Shown piece by piece: positions 59,380 to 64,000 of a DNA stretch of 64,000 nucleotides. Both the position numbers and the translations under genes were made by a program. The notes beneath the pieces were generated by a model. That model ran no database searches and had not been told where the DNA came from. It saw only the letters and a program-made list of their open reading frames with translations. Position 1 is the stretch's first letter. Every line of letters begins with the position of its first letter. Origin of the DNA: Planctomycetota bacterium (GTDB lineage: Bacteria; Planctomycetota; UBA8742; UBA2392); the NCBI GenBank assembly GCA_020849795.1, contig JADZFR010000054.1, positions 1-64,000 of the forward strand, given 5' to 3'.

Positions 59380-60378
59380 TTGGACGCTCACACCATCATG
59401 TGGCTGGTCTTCGGCGCGATCATCGTGATCGTGCTGGCGCTTGACCTGTTCGTGCTGCACAAAGACCCGCACGCGGTGAAGATTCGCGAGGCGCTGATCT
59501 GGAGCGGAGTGTGGATCACGCTGTCGCTTTCGTTTGGCGGAACACTGGCCCTCCTTGGCAATCACGGGTTCGGGCCTGATCTGGCGCTGCGCTTTCTAGC
59601 CGGCTACGTGATCGAGTGGGCGCTGTCGGTCGACAACTTGTTCGTGTTTGCGATCATCTTCACGGCGCTCAAAATCCCGCGCGAGTACCAGCACAAGCTG
59701 CTGTTCTGGGGCGTCTTCGGGGCGCTGATTCTGCGAGCGGTGTTCATTTTCGCCGGCGTCGCGCTGATCGAGTTGTTTGACTGGGTGCTCTACATCTTCG
59801 GCGGCATCCTGATCCTGTCCGCGCTGAAGTTGATGTTCCAGGGCGAGAAAGAGTCGCACCCTGAAAAGGGCATTGTCGTACGCATGCTCTCGAAGGTTCT
59901 GCCGCTCAAGCCGCTCAATGTCGGGCCGAACTTCACTGTCAAAGAAGACGGCAAGCGCTGGATCACCATGCTGTTTGTCGGGCTGGTGCTGGTCGAGATT
60001 ACAGACGTGATCTTCGCGCTCGACAGCGTGCCCGCTGTGATCTCGGTGGCCATGGACCCGAAAACGCGGGAAATAGACCCGTTCATCGTCTACACGAGCA
60101 ATGCCTTCGCCATTCTGGGCCTGCGCAGCCTGTACTTCGCGCTGGCCGGAATCATGGCGGCGTTCCGCTTCCTGAAGTACGGGTTGGCCGTGATCCTGGC
60201 GTTTGTCGGCGTGAAGATGTGCCTGATTGAGTTCTGGCACGCGCCGATCTGGCTGTCCTTGAGCGTCATCGGCGGCGTGCTCGTGATCTGCGTGGCGCTG
60301 AGCCTGCTGATCCCGCGCAAGATCGAAGTCGAGCCCGAACGACTGGTCGAGCCCGAAAGCGACAAACCCGGCGCCTAG
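59380..60378 (+). CDS. TerC family integral membrane protein
   Basis: A 332-residue membrane protein with about nine hydrophobic helices. The TerC signature appears as W-A-L-S-V-D-N-L-F-V-F-A in the N-terminal part and L-V-E-I-T-D-V-I-F-A-L-D-S-V-P-A in the middle, with acidic residues set in helices. TerC proteins move or help to handle Mn2+ and support metalation of secreted proteins; the name comes from tellurite resistance. The start is TTG 59380 with GGAG five bases upstream; ATG 59398 is possible. The stop codon is the centre of a 22-bp palindrome. No other ter gene is near, so a tellurite role is not suggested. Confidence 0.88.
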   Translation: MDAHTIMWLVFGAIIVIVLALDLFVLHKDPHAVKIREALIWSGVWITLSLSFGGTLALLGNHGFGPDLALRFLAGYVIEWALSVDNLFVFAIIFTALKIPREYQHKLLFWGVFGALILRAVFIFAGVALIELFDWVLYIFGGILILSALKLMFQGEKESHPEKGIVVRMLSKVLPLKPLNVGPNFTVKEDGKRWITMLFVGLVLVEITDVIFALDSVPAVISVAMDPKTREIDPFIVYTSNAFAILGLRSLYFALAGIMAAFRFLKYGLAVILAFVGVKMCLIEFWHAPIWLSLSVIGGVLVICVALSLLIPRKIEVEPERLVEPESDKPGA

Positions 60379-60387
60379 GCGCCGGGT
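60366..60387. repeat. 22-bp perfect palindrome around the terC stop codon
   Basis: The 11-bp arm ACCCGGCGCCT (60366-60376) is the exact reverse complement of AGGCGCCGGGT (60377-60387). The stop TAG (60376-60378) lies in the middle. It sits between the convergent terC and the next minus-strand gene. No T tract follows on either side, so it is at best a weak bidirectional terminator. Confidence 0.75.
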
Positions 60388-60406
60388 CGGGTTGAGCTTT
60401 CGTCTA

Positions 60407-61177
60407 TCAGATCAGGCGGGCGAGAATGCGCACGCTGACAGGATCGCGGTTCTGTCTGTCCACACGCTGCAGCAGGTCCATGATGTCAAACCCGCGCATT
60501 GCCATTACCTGCGCCTCCAGGGGCGCGACTTTCTCGACAAACGCAAACGCATCAGCCCCGGTAGGTGTCCACGGGTCGCTTTCATGAAACTGCGCGAAGA
60601 GCTTGACCTGCGCTGCCGCAAAGTGGCTCGAGCGGCACCCGGTGTTCTCAATGACGAGCGCGGGCCGCAGCGTTCCCGGATAGTTGCCACGAAACTTGTA
60701 GGTTACGGCAATCGTGTCTGTGCCGGCGAACGGCGCGGGCTGCGCCACGAATTCGCGGGTGCGTAGCGTCGTCTCGGCACTGCCGAAGCGAATGCTGGCG
60801 ATGCGCAGGTCAGCGTTGGGGCGTGAGCCAACGCGCTTTGCAAGGGCGCGTCCGGCGCGGGTCTGTGTTGCGGCAAGGTAGTCGGCGATGCGGGCCACGC
60901 CGATGCGCGCAGCAAGGTCGTTCAGCAGGAATTGACAGGTCAACAGCACGCTCTCGCCCTGGCGCGACGCGTGGGCGGTGCTGAAAATCTGGTCGGCCCG
61001 ACGGTTGCGCGATGCCGCCATCAGCGCGTGGTTGTTGCGTTCAAGCCGGTCACACAGGTAGCTGACGAAGCGGCGCGCTTCCAGCTGTACGTCGCGGGGG
61101 CTGCTGCGTCGCATGACGGCTTCGAACTGGCGGGTCAGGCGCTCAGACGCGGTGGCGTCAACCATGATCGTGCTCAT
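60407..61177 (-). CDS. Unknown protein, all-alpha then beta
   Basis: A 256-residue soluble protein. Residues 1-140 are helical (LTRQFEAVMRRSSPRDVQLE, later SRQGESVLLTCQFLLNDLAA) and residues about 150-220 have beta-strand character (ADLRIASIRFGSAETTLRTR, TIAVTYKFRG). No catalytic motif or family is recognised. GGAGAATCC precedes the ATG at 61177. It follows the LysM gene by 10 bp on the same strand, so they are probably expressed together. It may be a partner of the LysM protein, by position only. Confidence 0.6.
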   Translation of the reverse strand: MSTIMVDATASERLTRQFEAVMRRSSPRDVQLEARRFVSYLCDRLERNNHALMAASRNRRADQIFSTAHASRQGESVLLTCQFLLNDLAARIGVARIADYLAATQTRAGRALAKRVGSRPNADLRIASIRFGSAETTLRTREFVAQPAPFAGTDTIAVTYKFRGNYPGTLRPALVIENTGCRSSHFAAAQVKLFAQFHESDPWTPTGADAFAFVEKVAPLEAQVMAMRGFDIMDLLQRVDRQNRDPVSVRILARLI

Positions 61178-61187
61178 GGATTCTCCG

Positions 61188-61946
61188 TTAGCGGTTGGCC
61201 TTGCTGCGCAGGCGCAGCAGGGCGAGGGGATCATCCGGTGTTTCGCTGATGACGCGCAGTTCGCCGTCGATCAATCGCAGGATGCGCGAAGTGCAGTTGC
61301 TGGTTTCGGTTTGCCAGACGGTGCAGATTTCCTGGTTGCCGTCGCCGTCCATGTCCTCGGCGCGCATTTCGCGCAGTCCGTTGCCATCAGGTGCCTCATA
61401 GATCGCCAGCGGGGCGCCTTCGCCGCCGCTGAGGGCGTCAAACAGGTTCAGACGCACCCGCTGACTCTCGGTCGCCCTCGCCACGCACAGCGTGCCGGCT
61501 GGAAACAGGTTCGCGTCAAGCTGCGCAAGCGCGACGCTGAGCGCGTTGTCGTCGATGGCAAACTTGCCGGGGGTAGGCGGCTCGGGCATTTCGTCGTAGC
61601 TGACGGTTTCCGGCTCAGGTGCGGGCTCGGCGTCGTCCTGTGCCAGCGGGATGCGAATGATGGTCCCGGCCTGCAAACCGGCGTCGGCGTTCATGTTGTT
61701 GGCTTTTGCAATCTCGGGCCAGCGGCGGCCCGCGCCGTAGAAACGCTCGGCCAGGCCCCAGAGCGTGTCGCCGCTCTGCACGCGATACAGAATCGCGCGG
61801 CGGTTGAAGTCAACCTCAAGCTTGGTGTACGAGTCCGCAGGTGCGGCCCCTGCGTCTGTCATTTTGTCCAAGCCAAGCTTGAACAGCATGACCGAACCAA
61901 GCATCACGACAAAGCCGACAAGCAGGGTGAGGATATTGTTTCGCAT
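61188..61946 (-). CDS. Membrane-anchored LysM protein
   Basis: A 252-residue protein. One N-terminal helix (about 5-27, ILTLLVGFVVMLGSVMLFKL) anchors it. A LysM domain spans about residues 53-98 (YRVQSGDTLWGLAERFYG, IAKANNMNADAGLQAGTIIR), which binds peptidoglycan N-acetylglucosamine. The C-terminal part has D-M-D-G-D-G-N-Q-E-I, a calcium-binding loop of the type seen in FG-GAP/thrombospondin repeats, then beta-strand segments. It should tie the inner membrane to the cell wall. The ATG at 61946 has AGG about seven bases upstream. It precedes the unknown gene by 10 bp. Confidence 0.8.
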   Translation of the reverse strand: MRNNILTLLVGFVVMLGSVMLFKLGLDKMTDAGAAPADSYTKLEVDFNRRAILYRVQSGDTLWGLAERFYGAGRRWPEIAKANNMNADAGLQAGTIIRIPLAQDDAEPAPEPETVSYDEMPEPPTPGKFAIDDNALSVALAQLDANLFPAGTLCVARATESQRVRLNLFDALSGGEGAPLAIYEAPDGNGLREMRAEDMDGDGNQEICTVWQTETSNCTSRILRLIDGELRVISETPDDPLALLRLRSKANR

Positions 61947-62084
61947 GGCGTACCTGTCCGGGGTGAGTGCGCGGCGCTGATGCCGGCACTCGAAAATCGG
62001 CGCGATTGGCCTGAGAAGTTGAATGAGTTTGCCGGAAAGTTTGTGCAGGCTTGTAGTTGTGCCTGCCGCATGGGCCAAATGAAG

Positions 62085-62108
62085 CGCGCCCCGCCAGGGC
62101 GGGGCGCG
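62085..62108. terminator. GC-rich hairpin between LysM and the unknown 128-residue gene
   Basis: CGCGCCCCGC (62085-62094) pairs with GCGGGGCGCG (62099-62108) around CAGG. On the minus strand it is followed by CTTCATTTG; on the plus strand by TGGTGCTTTTTC. It lies 72 bp beyond the stop of the gene at 62180, so it likely ends that transcript. Confidence 0.6.
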
Positions 62109-62179
62109 TGGTGCTTTTTCGGGGGGCAGGAGAGACGGGGACAGGTGGTTGGGTGGTCCCCCCGAAAGAGTGCGGGTGT

Positions 62180-62566
62180 TCAGGCGTTGAGAATGTTCTG
62201 CATGGCAAGTACTTCGGCGATCACCAGGTCGGTGATGTCTTCAGCGTTTCGGGCGCCAACCGGTGCATCGACATAGACCTTGGCGAAGGCATGGCGCTTT
62301 TCAAGGTTCACGAATGCCTGGTTGAAGATGGCGTTGGCCTGGCTGATCAAGCTGCGCGCAAGCAGGCCTTCGCCGGTGGCGTCAGACTCGATCAGTGCGC
62401 GATATGCATTGATGTGATGAAACACTTCGTCAATGCGCACGCTGACAGTGGCACCCTTGAGGTCGCGTTCAGGCGCTGCAGCCGGCATGCGTTCTGAGTC
62501 GGGCTTGCCCCATTCGATAGAGAGAAGGCGTTCCGAGACTTTGTCGTCGGTCTTGATGGAAGGCAT
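62180..62566 (-). CDS. Unknown small protein
   Basis: A 128-residue soluble protein. A charged N-terminal 35 residues leads to a helical region (VRIDEVFHHINAYRALIESD, later SLISQANAIFNQAFVNLEKR) and a final helix ending VLAMQNILNA. Cysteine is absent. No family is recognised. GGAGCACCCC precedes the ATG at 62566, and a good minus-strand promoter is present (62614-62642). It is separated from the LysM gene by a GC-rich hairpin, so it is probably a unit of its own. Confidence 0.7.
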   Translation of the reverse strand: MPSIKTDDKVSERLLSIEWGKPDSERMPAAAPERDLKGATVSVRIDEVFHHINAYRALIESDATGEGLLARSLISQANAIFNQAFVNLEKRHAFAKVYVDAPVGARNAEDITDLVIAEVLAMQNILNA

Positions 62567-62613
62567 GGGGTGCTCCGGTGGTGTGAAAGTCGCGGTTTAC
62601 AGGAATGTGCTAC

Positions 62614-62642
62614 TGTATATTCGGTAAATTACACTCCGTCAA
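62614..62642 (-). promoter_or_regulatory. Promoter of the unknown 128-residue gene
   Basis: Read on the minus strand: TTGACG (62642-62637), a 17-bp spacer and TATACA (62619-62614). Both boxes are near consensus. The ATG at 62566 lies about 47 bp beyond the -10 box. Confidence 0.75.
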
Positions 62643-62964
62643 TTACGAAATTCCTGAAATTCCACTACGCATTGCGCACAAGAGCCGCTTTATCGGACCA
62701 ATAAATACCACATATTGTATTTGTTAGTCCAAGTACCCCTAGTGGATGAGCATCGTGCGGTGAAAATTTCTTGGCCTGCTGGTAGACCGGCGCCGGTTCA
62801 AAGACAGACCGGGACACCCGGCGATTGGATGCCCGGCAAGAGTGCAATACAGCCAGCAAACTGGAAAACGTTGCCGCAGAATCGAGTGCAGCCATGACGT
62901 GAAGCGGCAGTCAGTGGCAGCGGCCATGAGTAGTCGACGTGCCCGGATCAATGCGCACCCATAC

Positions 62965-62992
62965 TTGACGCGCCAACAGTGGTCCGTACACT
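62965..62992 (+). promoter_or_regulatory. Promoter of the small basic protein gene
   Basis: TTGACG (62965-62970), a 16-bp spacer and TACACT (62987-62992). The start codon at 63021 lies 28 bp beyond the -10 box, with GGAGG at 63010-63014 six bases before it. Confidence 0.65.
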
Positions 62993-63020
62993 TCCGCTCC
63001 CTTGTGGTTGGAGGTTTCAC

Positions 63021-63176
63021 ATGTCACGCCACTCATCGTTGAAAGTCAGCAGCCTGGGCTCAAAGCGCCGCAGCGTTCTGAAGCGCGTAGAGCGTCTCGA
63101 GCAACTGAAGCTTGAACGCCGCTGGGCACAGGGCGACGCCGTCACCGGCTTGCCCAAGACCAAGGTCGTCAAGTAA
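63021..63176 (+). CDS. PVC small basic protein
   Basis: A 51-residue, very basic protein (SKRRSVLKRVERLEQLKLER, then GLPKTKVVK). It matches the small basic proteins reported only in Planctomycetes, Verrucomicrobia, Lentisphaerae and Chlamydiae (start M-S-x-H-x-S-L, end G-L-P-K-x-x-V/K). The family is thought to bind rRNA or nucleic acid. Its start is decided by GGAGG six bases upstream. It has its own promoter and a good terminator. It is the best taxonomic marker in the window. Confidence 0.88.
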   Translation: MSRHSSLKVSSLGSKRRSVLKRVERLEQLKLERRWAQGDAVTGLPKTKVVK

Positions 63177-63190
63177 TCGCGCCAAACCTC

Positions 63191-63224
63191 ACGGCGGCCT
63201 CCGCGTGAGGCCGCCGTTCATTTT
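63191..63224 (+). terminator. Intrinsic terminator after the small basic protein
   Basis: ACGGCGGCCT (63191-63200) pairs perfectly with AGGCCGCCGT (63208-63217), loop of 7, followed by TCATTTT. It lies 14 bp after the stop codon. Confidence 0.85.
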
Positions 63225-63269
63225 GCGCCAAGCCGCCGCGCTTGCTACAGTCCCGCTGGAGGTTTCAAC

Positions 63270-64000
63270 GTGCCAGAGCCATTCCGCCTCAGCCAGCGCG
63301 TGCTCGACATTCGGCCCAGCGGCATTCGCAAATTCTTCGAGCTTGGTCTCAGCATGACCGACCCGATCGACCTGTCGATCGGCCAGGCGCACTTTGACGT
63401 TTCCGACGAAGTCAAAGCGGCTGCAATCGCAGCCATCAACGAAGGCCGCAACCGCTACACCGTTACCCAGGGCATTCCACCGCTGCGCGAGGCCTTGCTG
63501 GCTCGCTATGCCAAACGATTCGGCGACGTAAGCGACTATGACGTGATGGTCACCAGCGGCGTAAGCGGCGGCTTGATGCTGAGCTTCATGGCACTGCTGA
63601 ACCCGGGCGACGAGATCCTGGTCCCCGACCCGTACTTCGTGATGTACAAGCACCTGGCGACGATGGTGGGTGCCAAGGCCGTCACCTACGACATCTACCC
63701 GGAGTTTCGCGTCGATGCCGCAAAGATCCGCAGCAAGATCACTGAGCGCACGCGACTGATCGTCGTGAACAGTCCCAGCAACCCGACCGGCGTCGCGCTG
63801 ACCGAGGCTGAAGCCCGCGCATTGGCCAAGCTTGCCGACGAGACCGGCGTCCCGCTGATCAGCGACGAAATCTACGAAGACTTCATCTTTGAGCAGAGGC
63901 ACTACAGCCCGCGCGAGTTCACGAAGAACTGCATTGTGCTCAGCGGAGCGTCCAAGAGCCTGGGCATGCCCGGCTGGCGCATCGGTTGGATGCTGGCACC
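63270..64000 (+). CDS. Class I/II aminotransferase, cut by the window end
   Basis: The first 243 residues of a fold-type I PLP aminotransferase; the stop lies beyond the window. The start is GTG 63270 with GGAGG seven bases upstream. Landmarks are DLSIGQAHFDVSDEVK, Y-T-x-x-Q-G-I-P-x-L-R-E-A-L, the S-N-P-T-G loop, S-D-E-I-Y-E and S-G-A-S-K-S-L-G-M-P-G-W-R-I-G-W, whose Lys binds PLP and Arg the substrate carboxylate. This matches the aspartate/alanine/aromatic aminotransferase group (AAT-I). The amino acid used cannot be told from the part available. Confidence 0.9.
   Translation, partial: MPEPFRLSQRVLDIRPSGIRKFFELGLSMTDPIDLSIGQAHFDVSDEVKAAAIAAINEGRNRYTVTQGIPPLREALLARYAKRFGDVSDYDVMVTSGVSGGLMLSFMALLNPGDEILVPDPYFVMYKHLATMVGAKAVTYDIYPEFRVDAAKIRSKITERTRLIVVNSPSNPTGVALTEAEARALAKLADETGVPLISDEIYEDFIFEQRHYSPREFTKNCIVLSGASKSLGMPGWRIGWMLA

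Larger units (their letters stand above)
62567..63020. other. AT-rich 454-bp divergent intergenic region
   Basis: The stretch 62600-62780 is much AT-richer than the rest of the window and contains the minus-strand promoter of the unknown gene. The right end (62960-63020) holds the promoter and ribosome site of the small basic protein. No gene with acceptable codon use is visible between them. Confidence 0.45.

Noticed and set aside
1..64000. CRISPR array, tRNA, insertion sequence, integrase or prophage
   Set aside because: No regularly spaced direct repeats, no cloverleaf with a recognisable T-loop, no transposase motifs and no phage structural proteins were seen on either strand.

Overview
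The window looks like chromosomal DNA from a GC-rich diderm bacterium of the PVC superphylum, most likely a planctomycete. The best taxonomic marker is the 51-residue basic protein at 63021-63176, which matches the small basic protein family I know only from Planctomycetes, Verrucomicrobia, Lentisphaerae and Chlamydiae. An LptF/LptG permease, an outer-membrane-barrel-like protein, an AsmA-like giant, an alpha-2-macroglobulin and several lipobox proteins point to a double membrane with an active periplasm. I see no rRNA, tRNA, CRISPR array, insertion sequence, integrase or phage gene.

Left part (1-14 kb). A four-repeat GspE-N-like zinc-ribbon protein is followed by two paralogous pseudopilins whose upstream regions share a repeated 24-nt motif. 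Next come a minus-strand nifU-like/nifS/TPR cluster in which NifU has lost two scaffold cysteines, an orphan adenine methyltransferase ending at a long inverted repeat, and a minus-strand trio (SPFH/beta-propeller fusion, DUF309, hexapeptide acyltransferase). A translationally coupled pair of secreted paralogues closes the region.

Middle (14-34 kb). This is an envelope-rich accessory block: a 2116-residue thioester alpha-2-macroglobulin diverges from a 1040-residue exported protein of unknown function, followed by an FHA-transmembrane-CAP protein. A minus-strand run then carries a lipoprotein, an archaeal-type (type II) GAPDH-like enzyme, a FlgM-like protein, an unknown repeat-tailed protein, a VIT-VWA protein and a VIT1/CCC1-type metal transporter.

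Right part (34-64 kb). Mostly housekeeping and envelope: purN, ileS, a Trm112-like protein, rpmH with a long tail, LptF/G, a FliA-type sigma factor with a near-consensus promoter, an outer-membrane-barrel candidate plus AsmA-like protein, rsmD, rlmN, a DUF58 protein, argG, a TPR lipoprotein, a site-2 protease overlapping moaE, a thioredoxin-like gene broken by three in-frame TGA codons, a diheme cytochrome lipoprotein, a methyltransferase coupled to recG, a DUF1858-like protein, a GT2 glycosyltransferase, TerC, a LysM protein, unknown genes and a truncated aminotransferase.

I found no self-evident new defence or mobile system. The most original material is the set of unusual domain fusions (FHA-TM-CAP, SPFH-propeller, repeat-zinc ribbon), the repeated leader motif before the pseudopilins, the degenerate NifU scaffold, and the hairpins wrapped around stop codons.
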